Shown piece after piece: positions 1-14,619 of a stretch of DNA of 64,000 bases. The notes below the pieces were generated by a model. That model was not told the DNA's origin. It ran no database searches and saw nothing but the letters and a program-made list of their open reading frames with translations. Origin of the DNA: Muricea muricata (taxonomy: Eukaryota > Cnidaria > Anthozoa > Malacalcyonacea > Plexauridae); contig OY979716.1 in assembly GCA_963855995.1 (NCBI GenBank), positions 21,231,321 through 21,295,320 of the forward strand, written 5' to 3'. The position numbers and the translations under genes were made by a program. Every line of letters starts with the position of its first letter. The first letter of the stretch is position 1.

Positions 1-2
1 GC

Positions 3-335
3 ACATGTGGTGTTTGTCGGCCAATGCCTACTGAAGAGGAAAATAAATATTGCGGAAAAATCAGGTGTGTCACATCATTTGTGACATTCCAGAACACTTG
101 CACGGACAGAGATGTTCTGGTCATAGCAATCAGAGGACGGTGTGACATCAGAGCTGAGGAACCTGATTATTCAACTAACAGTTTCCGGAAGGCTGCTTAT
201 CGGCAATACATCTTGTGGAGATACAAGAAATTAGGAAGGGGAAATAGAAGGGTGTGCCCCTCTTGTGTGGTGCTTGCAATAAGGCAATTGTACCCTGCAC
301 AAGATGGAATATATACGGGATTTAAAAGAGCATGA
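3..335 (+). CDS. P2X7 ballast-domain protein, 3' terminal exon (partial)
   Basis: The frame is open from base 3 to a TGA at 333-335 and ends the protein with TGFKRA. The segment has the layout of the cysteine-rich cytoplasmic 'ballast' domain of vertebrate P2X7, which in invertebrates occurs as a stand-alone protein: CGVCRPMPTE, then a short loop with C-G-K-I-R-C, then RCDIRAEEPDYS, then FRKAAYRQYILWRYKKLG and GNRRVCPSCVVLAIRQLYP. The ballast fold binds zinc and guanine nucleotide in P2X7; the many Cys seen here fit zinc binding. The N-terminal part lies left of the window, so whether channel or other domains precede it cannot be seen. It runs tail-to-tail with the transposase-derived gene at 649-4894. 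Membership is recognised from remembered family motifs, not from a search. Confidence 0.85.
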   Translation, partial: TCGVCRPMPTEEENKYCGKIRCVTSFVTFQNTCTDRDVLVIAIRGRCDIRAEEPDYSTNSFRKAAYRQYILWRYKKLGRGNRRVCPSCVVLAIRQLYPAQDGIYTGFKRA

Positions 336-648
336 ACAATAAGTGTTTATTTCTAAGTGTTAACGCCATTTAGTTATATACATTTTCACTGAATTTTTTG
401 TGGAATTTATATTATTAGAAATTAAAATGTTAACCCTTTGACATGTTATATTTACAATTACCCAATGTATGTCAGCTTCATTTTTAAACAATCATTGATT
501 AATTTCTGTAGCATGTATTTGTATCACTGATTAGGCTTGGAACAAGAAACTTTTAAAAATCTAGAAAGTGAACTTTGTACCAGATCACTAGTTTTTGGTA
601 TAGGTTTCATTGCAATGGATGGTGCAATGTTTTTTGGGTGATCGCTGG
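336..648. other. Convergent intergenic segment / shared 3' UTR space
   Basis: AT-rich sequence between the stop codons of two converging genes. A TTTATT at 345-350 would read AATAAA on the minus strand and could serve as poly(A) signal of the minus gene, in which case the 3' ends would nearly overlap. No coding potential or repeat was recognised. Confidence 0.4.
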
Positions 649-3600
649 TCAACTCAGTTTTTTGTAAAATTGTTTTTCATCAGCCACTCTCTTTTTTATG
701 ATTCTTGAGATAAGAGTGGGCCAAAAGTCAAATGTCTTATCTTCTTTGACAACCTGGACTCTCCAATTTTTTGACCTTTTACTGTACACCTTTTGGTACT
801 TGAGGTCACCAGTAGAACTTAAAGAGGGCTTGCGATTTAAATTGCTGTTACGATCAATCACAGCCACTAGGGTTCTTGCCAAATAAGCTTCATTCCTATA
901 AATGATAGCAAAAAAATATGTACATCTAATTTAATGAAGGTTGTCCTTCAAAACCGTAAACTATGAGTGCACAGAATTGTTTCTTTAAAACAGTATTGAG
1001 AACGCATAGGAAACTTACGACAGCAAATTTAGCTACTACAAAGGTAATTCCCTGAGTAACAGGCCTAAATAAACAATGCATCATCCCTTTCACACTCATA
1101 GTTCATACTTTATGCTTTTGGAAAGACAATCTTAACTGAAATAGCTGTATGCTGTAGGTGTTAACCCATTCAAACTCAAAATAGCCACCTAGAAAACCCA
1201 TGATTTTCGGAAAGTGCTTCAAAAAGCATATTATAAAACACTCATACTCACTGAAAACTAACTCTTTTTGGTGCATATTTCAACAGCATCGAATTGAAAT
1301 TTTCAAGCTTGCTGGTATGCCTTAAACATAAACATTAACATACATAAACATTAACATAAACATAAACATAAACATACCAGTGACATTAACACAAACATAC
1401 CGGTGATCCTACTTATAGGCACAGCTAGGCAAAAGACATTACCTGAATGTCACATACTGATCCAGCGTCTTTAAAAACTTTGGATCAGTGACAATCTTCC
1501 CTATTGCATCAAGGGCTTTTGAGTTTTTGTTTAAAAACGGCTTCTCCTTCTCTGTTTCCACCAATGGGCCATGATTACACTCGCCATCAGCCCATTCATG
1601 TTCCCCAGCCACATGGTGCAATACACCAAACCAATTGTCCTAAAGCAATAAATGCCAGAACATTAGTCTGGAACAATGATAAATAGGTAATATATATACA
1701 TAGCAGAGCTTGAAATAACAGCTGGCGGTTGGCAGCTTTCCAACTAAAATCAAGTTTTTCCAACATAATGCCAAATTAATTGGAAATTTCATCCGGACAA
1801 TTTTCTATTGCTTCTATAATTAAAGATCAATGCAAGGTGTCTCTAAAAAGTGTTTCATTGCCACCAGACGAGTCCAATAGAAATTTGGGAGTAAAAACAT
1901 CCTTCATTGGATAAAACTGAAATCCAATCAAATTTAAAATTTTCCGATCAAAATTTGATTTTGATTGGAAATTTGTTCCAGACAAATTTTAAGTTTATCT
2001 CAGGCTCTACATGGTATTGAAGATGAATTTGATCAATCTATGGCAACATTTGCCAATGTTATTGCATTAGGACTACCAAAATCTAAGTGTCTCTCTGTAC
2101 TGCACAAAAGTTAGGACTTCAATCTGCACATTTTTATCCATATTCCAATGTCATCAAGATTAGAATCTGGCATGTACATATCTAGCAATTATTCTACAAA
2201 GCTCAATATTTAAATGACTACCTTTAGTACTTCTGCATTGTCATTACAGTGCTCTGCAATGTGCCAAAAGTGGTTCCTTATTGGTTCTGACCACTCAGCA
2301 ATTGATTTGCATCCTTTCACTTTGGCTGCCTAAAAAACACCAGGAAAGGATGATAGTATATGATAATTACTAATCAGTTGATGGGTTTGAGCTTTAGAAC
2401 GAATATCTGCAACCAATCGGTAAAGAATATTCATGAATAGCGAAACAACATTGCAATTACCTTGGCTAGCTTCTTGGTCAATTTGATGGTCTTGTGCCAA
2501 ATGTCCAAGGCATGAAATAGATGCGAGAAGTGATCTGGATACTTTTCTATATAAAACCAAAGCAGTCAAAATACATGTAACTAGGCAAACATTTATTAAT
2601 GCTCCTAAAAATCCAGAATATTTGTCGGGGGGATTGCAATATAATATGGTTTTAAATCATTGAACAAAAAGAAAACTCCTATATGTTTATAATTACCTTT
2701 CATTCTTCGGATTAAAGCCATAATTGCAGTGGATGCATCAGTGACAACTTCACTGACCATCAAGTTTCCAACAATTCTCTCAAGAAGTGTTTTCAGGCCA
2801 GCAACTTCCATATTTGTTGAAACTCCACCAGTTTCCTTTTTGTCAATTACTTCTACATCAACGATGACCTCCAAAAACTGCTCCATTAATACATAGGTAC
2901 CATATTTGGCAGAAAATCCAGGAGAATCACTTCTGCCATCCCCACACAAGATTAAAGGTTCATTCTTTAGAACAGCCCAAATTTCATTCTTCATTTTCTC
3001 CCACAGAGATAGTACTTCAGGCACAACATACTTCCTTTGGACTTTGTAGAATGTTGATGAAGACAAAAAACCAGTGCCAAGAAACTGAAAAAATGTTCTC
3101 ATCTTTTCAAAATTGTTCCCAGTAATTAAAACAGCTGCGGCCATGAGAATTGTATTTGCAAACACCTTCTGTCCTTTCTTCTCACATAATACCTTCGATG
3201 ATGTCCAGTAGTCCGAGTGTCCATTCTCACATGTCCACATAATAACCAAAACGCCACCTCTGATGTGCCAACTTTTAATCTCACCTTTGGCCAAGCATGT
3301 TTTAAGCTCACAAACTTGAAACATGTTCAAAATAATGTCAACATCAACAAGAACTCGATCCTCGCTAAAATATTCTTTTTGTTCATCACTCTGTTTGCCA
3401 ACAGAATTGATTTGATCAAATTTCTCATTTAACTCAACTATCAATCTTTTCCTCCATTCTTCCCTTGTTTCCGGGCCATATGGCACCACAACCTCAATGT
3501 TACCACAATAACCTGTGCTGCTGATTTCCATATCTTCTTCTCCTTGTGTAGAAGACAGAAGTTTGGAAGCACTTAAAGTGCATTCATCATCAAATTCAGA

Positions 3601-4894
3601 ATTTGAATCACTGCAGCAATAAAAACACAAATCAAAATTAATATTTGACTAGATAAAGTGGTAACAAAAATAATTTTGACCTAGGTCAATTTTTCTGTTC
3701 AAAACCATTTTAAGGCAAATACAAGGACTGTCACACTGTCTTAGATATAGTTTAATATGTTGAAAATATTAGTCTTTAGGTGCATTGCTGTTTTTAAGCA
3801 TTAAAATGCCATTAATATTGGTTAAATACCATTAACAAATGGTTAAATATATAAAGCTTTATTCATAATTCACTAGCTAAAAGAACTTACTCCTGTTCCA
3901 TATCAGTATCCAATTCACTTATTCTTGGAGCTTCCATTGTGGATGTTTCACTTGACAAAGAGCTACAATATACATAAAAACTATATCTATGCATATATCA
4001 ACATTAAGTTACTCAAAGAAAGGGAATGGAATGTCTGATCTTAATTAGGATCTACTTATTAAATCATGAGGGAAATTGCACTATAACAAGCTACTGTAAA
4101 CAGAGGGGAAAGAAAACAAAGAGACAGTTTTACCAGCTAACCTTATCCACAATGACCTGATTTGCTGATCAATGTAAGTACATTTAATTTACCTTATTTC
4201 ATCATACTCCGACTCATCACTAGAACTATCGGATGAGACCTCCCCAATATACACTCCAAAGTCAGGATTGACTGCAGCAGACACACTTTCAACCGTACTG
4301 ACATTGAGACTTGAGATGCCAGTAACTATCTACAGTTCTAAACAAGCAAATTTTCCCATAGTGGTTTTACCAAATAGATAACAGTTTATGAGATACATAG
4401 AATGAAATATACAGAATAAAAACAAACACCCTTTTTTATATTCAGGTGCTCATAGACTTACTCATGACTAGGTTCATTCTCCATGGCAGATATGGGAGAA
4501 CAGTCAACCAAATGGGGTCTCTTCTGCTTTCCCACAGGCGTTGAATGACACGGACCTTAAAGCGAACATGAGCAAAACATAATAAATACTGGGTAGTCCT
4601 AAACAATGCGCGAAGATCTTTAAAATTATAAAATATATTATTTGATATAAACTCACCGACTGCTGAAGGTGATACCTGACCTCTTTGTTCGTCGATGAAA
4701 CCAAGCAAATACTTGGCAAAATCGCTATTGCTTTTGTCAGCAAATCCAAGATCTTTCTTTTTGGTTATCCATTCATCGTATATGTTGGCTTGTAAGCCAA
4801 TTCGCTTAATAGCAATACCAAGTTTTGGCCTTCCACGCTTTGGCGGCCTACCCCAGCTGAAGTTGCCATTTTTTAACATTAAAAAAATACACAA
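649..4894 (-). CDS. Transposase-derived protein (Kolobok-like DDE family), nine exons, apparently intact
   Basis: Nine exons join in frame, all at GT/AG: 4894-4657, 4325-4193, 3962-3891, 3610-2697, 2546-2461, 2329-2222, 1639-1443, 1320-1252 and 895-649. Total 2064 nt, 687 codons plus stop. Exon 1 holds a basic stretch RPPKRGRPKLG followed by a domain ending SNSDFAKYLLGF. Exons 2-3 are acidic and Ser-rich (SSDSSSDESEYDE). Exon 4 carries the core with CGDGRSDSPGFSAKYGTYVLM and VVTDASTAIM. Exon 5 gives HALDIWHKTIKLTKKLAK, exon 6 NHFWHIAEHC, exon 7 LHHVAGEHEW, exon 8 HTSKLENFNSMLLKYAPKR, exon 9 LVAVIDRNSNLNRK. These motifs recur in many uncharacterised invertebrate and fish proteins that look like DDE transposase descendants; Kolobok is the closest superfamily I recall. 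The start may instead be the in-frame ATG at 4879. Intact phases through eight introns suggest a maintained gene, or a recently active intron-bearing transposon. Confidence 0.8.
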
Positions 4895-5100
4895 CCGGAT
4901 AGAAATATATCAAAAATAAACACCAAGCGGTGTAATATAATACGTCGTGAGACTAAAACAATGCGCACTATTTAATATTCAAGAAGGATGTTTAAGATAT
5001 CTCACGGATGAAAACTTGGACTTTATTCAAATGAATTAACCGGCCAACAAAATGGCCGCAGGCTATATTCACGCTCGCAATGCAGTGTGGTTGACAATGA
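4895..5100 (-). promoter_or_regulatory. Putative upstream region of the transposase-derived gene
   Basis: This is the only non-repetitive sequence between the minus-strand gene and the first Penelope-like remnant, so its promoter should lie here if the gene is transcribed. A GGCCN-spaced palindrome around 5040-5060 contains AAAATGGCCGC, which resembles a YY1-type site. No TATA box stands out. This is inference from position only. Confidence 0.25.
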
Positions 5101-5385
5101 TTCTTTAATATTTTGTTGATAAAATGTACCGGATAGTTGTTTTTAATAAAATTTGAGTAAAGATAGTTGCGTTCCTCTGTCTTCGTTTGTTCGGTGTTGC
5201 AATGCCGCAATGGTAAGCCGATACAAAAACAAACCGACTACCTACTGTACATCGGACGAACAAAATATACTAACGACTGAAACCCGAGTAAGAGTTTATT
5301 TTCCATACATAAATTGCACTTCGGAAAAGACAACACGACTAGTCTGACCTTTTAACATTAACATAGCTCACAAACCAAATATATG
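5101..5385 (+). pseudogene. Penelope-like element fragment, lineage B (left arm)
   Basis: Decayed coding sequence reading RYKNKPTTYCTSDEQNILTT and FPYINCTSEKTTRLV, then PFNINIAHKPN in a shifted frame. The same module occurs at 9986-10148 (minus) and, longer, at 15534-16226 (plus), where it leads into a GIY-YIG-type domain. Only the stretch just upstream of the endonuclease domain is kept here. It joins the lineage-A remnant at about 5385 at the same junction seen in the right arm (9985). Confidence 0.6.
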
Positions 5386-6245
5386 TCTGTCGGCCGCAAA
5401 CAAACAGTTTCGTACACATATAAATATGCCTGTCGGCTGGTTCATTTAAACCAAAGAAAAGGACTTAATTCTTCAGGAAAATTGTAAGATTTTTTATTAT
5501 AAAAGCCTCAGACGTTTCACCGGTAATAGCATCATCTGTCAAACTGTGAGTACAATAATCTAGATAATGAAATCGCCTTTTATATATACATGCATGCATT
5601 TGTCGCTTGATTGAAGATATAACACTAAAATATTATTAAAAATGTTAATTTAAGTTCTAAGTTATTTTTTTTAGGATTAAGTTAAAAGAGTGATTGTTAT
5701 TATATTGTTGATTGTACCATAGGGTATATTAGAAGCTTGATTGTTCCAATTGGTCAAACTAGATATTGATATTACGTCCAGCACAACCATTCATAATTCT
5801 GTCCGAATAATTCCGAAGGTTGGGTGCTTCGATCACTTCTCGCTAATACCGGTAATTCATAATTTGAATGGAGGATTTTCCAACATATTTTCGACTCGCT
5901 TTGGAGGTCAATATTATGAGTTCTAAGGTGTTCATGAAATGTTTGTTTATCAATGCGTAGGTGTTCCTTTATCCGTGATCGCATTGTTCTTCTGGTTTCT
6001 CCCACATGCATAGACCAGTCACCATATGACAATGTAGGCATTTGATAAGGTAGATCGTATTCTTAATCTTGCATAGATTAGTCTTAATTGCTAGTTTACA
6101 AGTGTCACAGTTATCGGGGCAACTTAGCTTCTCTTTACATGGAGCAAATATTTTAGATAAAGATGGTCCATTACAAAACGTTGGACTATGGATACGGCAT
6201 GGCGCTTAAGCTCTTCATTAATAAAGGATATACATACTTCTTCTG
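5386..6245 (-). pseudogene. Penelope-like element fragment, lineage A with GIY-YIG end (left arm)
   Basis: Read on the minus strand from 6245 downward: CPDNCDTC, TNLCKIKNTIYLIKC, a VGETRRTMRSRIKEHLRID block and HLRTHNIDLQSESKICWKIL, ending ELFGQNYEWLCW near 5772. This is the C-terminal GIY-YIG-type endonuclease of a Penelope-like retroelement; frameshifts break it. The following 3' flank (5770-5386) holds a degenerate hammerhead-like segment near 5518-5560. The matching right-arm copy is 9421-9985 on the plus strand. Confidence 0.65.
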
Positions 6246-9093
6246 CCCATGAGCATTATAAAATTCAAGATGGCGGCAACCAGGAGTAAAGAATATTGAA
6301 CATTTAGGAGCTTATTTTTTTATCTCGTTTGTGAAACTCAAAACGTACCACTTCGCAACACCATCGAAAAACAAATAGTCTGAGAGTCGCCACGATAGAT
6401 GATGTCATTTTGCAAAGAATCTGGCCCTTTTGCCTAATTTTATATCATTGTATTTGTTAGTTGTGCTCTTGATTGGGTATATTATATCATGATTTTCCCT
6501 CTGTCCATATTAATTTGTATTTATTGGTTTCATTGCAAACATGTACGATATTGATAATGCAAGAACAAGTTACCAGTACTATAAGGTTTTCACAAGGTAC
6601 ACGTAGTGCAAATGTAATGTCTATATGTTTTGAAACAGCACGGCAATTAGGGACCATTCATTATTTATGGCCGGGGGTGGGCTGGTAATATCTATCATAA
6701 ACCAAAAAGAAACTTCTTGACCCCCCTTATTTTAAAAACAAAAAATCCATGCCCTCCCTTAATGAAAATACAAATATATTTTTAACTAGCCCTCTATTTC
6801 ATATTTACATTCATATTTTATAACAAATATTAGCTTTGATTAACATATTACTGAGCAAAGCATTCAATAGCAGGTGACACTCCCCCAACCTACTAGCACT
6901 TTTTATGACCCCCCCCCCCTCAAATTGCCTAAAATTTTGGATGTCCCCCCTACATTCTTACCAGCTCACCCCGGCCATAAATAATGATCCCTTACATGCA
7001 CTATTCTTCAGGTGCCAATGTATCTGACTCTACATGCATGGTGTCCATAGAATGCATTATAGATTAGTTATATTCAGAGTAATTGATACTGGGGGCATTA
7101 TTGTCATTGTAGTTCACAGTATTGTACGAATAAAATAAATTGCATTGTGTCTATATGTATGCAGAGGTGTATGTACCTTGATAGTTTTGGTGTATTAATA
7201 AGTTAGTTAATCTAGTTAAGTTATACAGATGAGAGTGGTGTCTAAGTGTTTCAAGAAATTTACACTATTAGAGTGTGTTTACCTTTATAATGAGTACAGA
7301 ATGAAATTAGATGAATGTCTAATGAAACAAAGGTATGTTTGTTTTTTAAACAAGTATAAAGAAAACATAAGTAAACAAACACAGCTTTGATTTTTCATAA
7401 CATTCACCAACTACAGTATTTCAATAAAAATGTATCCTCAACACAGTAGTGGATTAATTCATAGTACAACCCTTATTGAACTCCTCTTTAATTCATAGTA
7501 CAACCAACATGAAATTTTTAATTATTAACAGCATAAATACTACACTAAACCAAAAGCTTACATACAATATAGTACAATATCACAGATTTATTTCAAAATC
7601 AGTGACAAATTATATCACTAGATATGCAAAGTGTAAATTTTCAGTGCACATGTTGTCCATCATTAATATAATTGCATCTGAAGACCTACAAGAAATATGT
7701 CAAGAGTGAAGATACAAGTACAATGTATTTTGAACAGGGTTGCAGGATTCATTCCCAATGAGATGAAAAATACCTTCCCACTGCATGTATCCCAGAGAAA
7801 AGAATATGTAAGTACATGCTTTTGGGAAGCTCACCCCATTGAGCCACAGTTTACCCTTTGGCGGGAACATTATCAAGTGTACACAGCTTATTTAGGCCAC
7901 AGAGGGAGGTACTCCAGCTTAATGGGACAACATGCAGCAAGATTCATGGACCATCAGAGTATATGAGATAAATGAATAGGGTCATGAGCCATTAGCCCAT
8001 TTGAGCACATGAGTCTCTCTCAAATATATCTCAAATAATTAAGTATACCTGTTCTAGCTGGGTAAAATCATTTTTTTAATATATATAGTAGAACCCAGCT
8101 TTAAGAAAAGGGTAACAAAATGTGGAAATCAAAGTTGTATGGTTACTTTCAAGGTAGCCGAATCCTAATATAGCCCAACATAATTGACTTTCAAAGAAGA
8201 TGTCATAACAATCTTCTTCTAAAGTACAGTATTAGAATCAGTATACACTTATCACAAGCTACACTTATCACAAGGATCACCTTGCAAGCTCACTGCAGGT
8301 GTTACCATTCTATCACAATGCTCAAAAGTTTATTTTAATTAGATGCAACTACTCACAGCTAACTGGTGAGTTGGTTTTGAAATAGGCAGGAATAAGCTTT
8401 TTCTCCCCTCCCTCTCCTGATGTAAAAAATTTCCTCTGTGATGTGAGTGTGGATGTTTTCTGAACAACACATTTTTCAATGTGTAATGCCGAACAATTTC
8501 ATGTTGCAGGTCATGGGTAAATTAAGTGCTGGCAGTCTCTTGGTACATGTAACTGACTCATTGTACCCTAAATGCAACCTATATACATGTTATTTCACTT
8601 ATTTGTCATTCTATTAGACTATCATTGTCCATTGCTAGGCTAAGTGTCATGAGGATAGCCTGAATAGAATTCTGTCTATACCTATAGGAACTTGTAAAAG
8701 TACACTATAGTAGACGCAGTATAAATTATATATATTCAAGCTCCTCCTGAACCTTCGAATTCTATACATAAAATATATAACTCCCATCCTTTGAGCAATA
8801 TAATACGGTCCGCAAATCGTTACCAAACGTACCCTCTTGTCTAGTGTGCTCAATTTTCTTTGCGTTTTGGATAATTCTATCTTTCGTTTCACCGCGACCT
8901 CGGACGCCAAACGTCGTTCATAAACTTGTTAACATCGAAGCGCTTGTAAATTGTGGCCTTGCTCAAAGGCATTTTGAGCGCGTTTAAAAACGAAAATAAA
9001 GAAAATAAATCGATAAGATTTTAAACAAAAGAAAATAATTTAGTAATATGAAAAAAATAAGTGAACATGCCGTAAAATAAAAAAGTTATTCGA
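6246..9093. repeat. 2.5 kb dispersed repeat, copy 1 (direct repeat of 42311-44883)
   Basis: Long stretches are nearly identical to 42311-44883, for example the GAATATTGAACATTTAGGAG start region, the GAACAGGGTTGCAGGATTCA region (7733) and the GAGGATAGCCTGAATAGAAT region (8650). Divergence by eye is roughly 8-10 percent with many small indels. Copy 1 alone carries the 342 bp MITE at 6650-6991. I see no clear transposase. Near the right end the minus strand has an ATG-led segment starting MPLSKATIYKRFDVNKFM (about 8970), partly kept in copy 2, that could be a first exon of the element's own gene. No terminal inverted repeats were found. Confidence 0.8.
6650..6991. mobile_element. PIF/Harbinger-like MITE with TTA target duplication
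   Basis: The ends are near-perfect terminal inverted repeats of about 40 bp: GGGACCATTCATTATTTATG at the left and the reverse complement of CATAAATAATGATCCC at the right, extending through GGCCGGGG and GCTGGTA. A 3-bp TTA flanks both ends (6647-6649 and 6992-6994), as expected for PIF/Harbinger-type insertion. The paralogous copy at about 42720 lacks the insert and serves as an empty site. No coding sequence inside; the interior has C-rich runs (6910-6950). Confidence 0.8.
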
Positions 9094-9420
9094 AGCCAAA
9101 CTTCATGAATTTTCACATAGGATATTTATCTTATGTTGCATTTTATTTGCCAGAGAATTTGACAGTGTTGTAAGTTGTAGGTCTGGATTTTGGGTCGTAG
9201 GGAATATATAGCTTCGAATCTTTGAAAGACAATGGTATTGCGTATCAAAAGCTAGTTGCCATCACTGCTTGCTGTGTTTGATACATAGATCTTCAGCCAG
9301 TGGAGAGTTGGTTGTGTTTCTAAGTAGCTAGATCTCTCATTCGTTGACCGTTAGGTATCAATTTTGAGCGTTTTAGCCACGGAGGAATGAAATATTACGT
9401 AAGTGGTAGACCATCTTCTT
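9094..9420. other. Unassigned segment between the 2.5 kb repeat and the right PLE arm
   Basis: No similarity to other parts of the window and no convincing coding sequence was seen. It has no counterpart in the left half of the surrounding palindrome. Confidence 0.3.
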
Positions 9421-9985
9421 AGCGATACGGTAATGTGATTGTCATGCAAGATGAAGAATACGACCTACTGTACCTTATTAATATCCTACATTGTCATTTG
9501 GTCTATGTGGCAGAAATCAGAAGAAAAATGCGATCACGGATAAAGGAACACCTACGTATTGATAAACAAACAGTTCATGCACACCTTAGAACTCATAATA
9601 TTGACCCACAAATTGCGAGTCGAAAATAGGTTGGAAATATAAATTACCAGTATGAGCAAGAAGTGATCGAAGCACCCGACCTTCAGAATATTTTTACTCT
9701 TAACAGTGTACAACTTAAAATAACATTTTTATGAACATTTTACGGTTATATATCTTCAATCAAGCGACAAATGCATGTATATATAGAGGACGATTTTATT
9801 ATTTAGATTATTGTACTCACTGATGAAGCCTCAACGGCGAGACCTCTGAGGCTTTTATAATAAATAATCTTACAATTTTCCTGAAGAAGTCCTTTTCTTT
9901 GGTTTAAATAAACCAGCTGACAGGCATAGGTATATATATATACGAAAGTGTTTGTTTCCAGCGGACAGACACAAAATTATATGGT
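9421..9985 (+). pseudogene. Penelope-like element fragment, lineage A (right arm)
   Basis: Reads LHCHLVYVAEIRRKMRSRI then KEHLRIDKQTVHAHLRTHNI, the same GIY-YIG C-terminal block as 5772-6060 on the other strand. The 3' flank contains ACTGATGAAGCCTCAACGGC followed by GAGAC at about 9818-9850, a degenerate hammerhead-like core, and a segment shared with the left arm. A frameshift and a stop after QIASRK mark it as dead. Confidence 0.6.
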
Positions 9986-10261
<276 letters not shown>

Positions 10262-10282
10262 CTCACAAGCCAAGTCAAAAAC

Positions 10283-11918
10283 ATATCATATATTTCATCA
10301 AATAAATAAAAATACAAAAAATTTTTTAAATAATATAGTTTCTACGTTTCGGGGCTCAGCCCCTTTGTCAGAACCAAGAAAGTATGCCAGATCCTATTTC
10401 TTTTATACCCAAGCTTTACATAAATTATTCTAAGTCTCTTCTTTTACATTAAGTCCCGTTGGTATATAAGTACAAAGTTTCTCCATCCAAAAACTCTCCC
10501 TTTCAGTGGGATTATTAACATTTGTTACGTCAATATTCATCACCGATAGATCCTTTAATCCCTAAATGCCCCTCTGTATAGAAATGCGAGTACAAATGTT
10601 TACCACAAATTTCCTTTTGTCCCTTACCAAACCTATTTAACGAGCTTTTATGATTGTTAAACCTTTTCCTAAATGGCGTCACGGTGTTACCCACACATTG
10701 TTTCTCGCATTTCTTACATGTAATTAAGTAAACAACCCCCGATGAATCGCAATTAAGCCGATGATTAATATAAAAAATTCTCCCAGATACCGAACTTCTA
10801 AACGTATTTCCAACAAAAACCGAATCGTACACTTTACACCTTTTACCTTCACATTTAAACATTCCCACCACTATCATCCATTCTACGCAACTTAGCTCTG
10901 AATAGATGACCCTTTAGGTTTTTTGGTCTACGATAACAAATCATCGGCTCCTTCGGAATAATTTTACTCAAAACAGCGGACAAATTTACCAGACTTCACA
11001 ACTCCTTAAAAATTCCATATAAACACCTCAAAGTCGGATGGTAATCAATAACCAAATTAACTCCATTATTCTGATCCTTTTTCTCCCCTCTATCAAATAG
11101 ATTACATCTATCTACCTCCCTTGCCCTACTAAACTGGTTTTCAACAAAATCCTTTTCATAACCTCTATTGACCAAAAAACCACGTAAATCATCTAGCCTT
11201 CGTTCAAATACTTCATCCAAATCGCAAATACGTTTAAAACGCAAGGCCTGTCCATATGGAATTCCTCTCTTAACATGCGGAGGATGACACGATTTATAAT
11301 TCAAATACTGATGTGTATCCGTAGGTTTACTATACACATCAGTCTGAAGTTGGCCATCCTCAAATAAAACACGCACATTAAGATAGGAAATTTGCCTATA
11401 TCACAAAAACATCATCCAGAAACCGCCACCACACCCATGGCCTAAGTTTACACGTCGAACGAAATTTTTCTTCCAAATAACCCATAAATATATTAGCAAA
11501 CCCCGGTGCAAACTTAGTTCCAATGGCCGTTCCCAATTGTTGCCGAAAAATCTTTTCATCAAATTCAAAGTAGTTATTCTCAAGCACTAACCTTGCCAAT
11601 GAAATCAATTCATCCACCGGCAATTTTCTTTCAGCGTTATCAAATGCTCTTGTTAAAGCCTCCAAACTTTCACCGTGCGGAATATGAGAATACAGGCCGA
11701 CCACATCAATAGTACATAAAATAGCAGTAGATGGAATATGCCCAAGACTTTCTAATTTTTTAAGAAAATCAGTACTATCTTTAATAATAGAATCAACTTG
11801 TCCTACTAAAGGCTGAACATGAAAATCTAAAAATTCTGAAATTTTCTCCGTGGCCGTACCACAACTAGAGATTACGGGACGACCAGGTACATTTTCCGAA
11901 CGCTTATGTATTTTAAGT
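10283..11918 (-). pseudogene. Penelope-like element, lineage II, left arm of an inverted pair (RT + GIY-YIG)
   Basis: On the minus strand the reading starts within a reverse transcriptase at KIHKRSENVPGRPVISSCG (about 11905), continues through LCTIDVVGLYSHIPHGE, GTAIGTKFAPGFANIFMGYL and WWRFLDDVFVI (the F-x-DD catalytic motif), then TDTHQYLNYKSCHPPHVKRG and the GIY-YIG region KKCEKQCVGNTVTPFRKRF (about 10680). Against the right arm it lacks about 95 bp just after the FLDDVFVI motif (near 11400) and has frameshifts at 10996 and 10877. The 3' end has a GGGGC-loop-GCCCC hairpin followed by GAAAC (10340-10372, minus) and then reaches the (TA)n tract. Confidence 0.85.
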
Positions 11919-14263
<2,345 letters not shown>

Positions 14264-14378
14264 TGAGTAAATTGATTGTGGATGACGGGAATCATATATA
14301 GTTTATAGTGCTCAATACCGAAGTAGAGCGTATAATAGATCAATCAATGCACACTGGTTTACTTCATAAAAACTTTAT

Positions 14379-14432
14379 TTGTTACAAATTTGTTTCGTGT
14401 GGTAAGCAGCGCTTACCACACTCGTCAGGGAA
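14379..14432 (-). ncRNA. Hammerhead ribozyme, degenerate stem I
   Basis: On the minus strand: CTGACGA (14428-14422), an 11-bp stem II GTGTGGTAAGC/GCTTACCACAC with a 3-nt loop, GAAA (14396-14393) and a short CAAATTTG stem III followed by TA. Core residues are all present. The bases that should form stem I (TTCC before the core, ACAAA after it) do not pair, unlike the sister copy at 15149-15202, so this copy is probably inactive. Confidence 0.65.
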
Positions 14433-14619
14433 CTGTCGCTATTGATATTAACTAGGTTATATACATGATAGCTGTCATGAATGTTTGATGTGACACGTGC
14501 GTAGACAGGAAGCTCAGGATTTCAATGAGGTGTTGGATAGCAAGTATTTGAATGTGTATTTGAATGTGAATGTGTATTTGAATGTCTTTGTTGGATAGCA
14601 AGTATTTGTATTCTTACAT

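Noticed and set aside
7697..7966. 89-codon plus frame in the 2.5 kb repeat
   Set aside because: The frame is broken by indels in the second copy (43430-43700), so it is not maintained as a protein.
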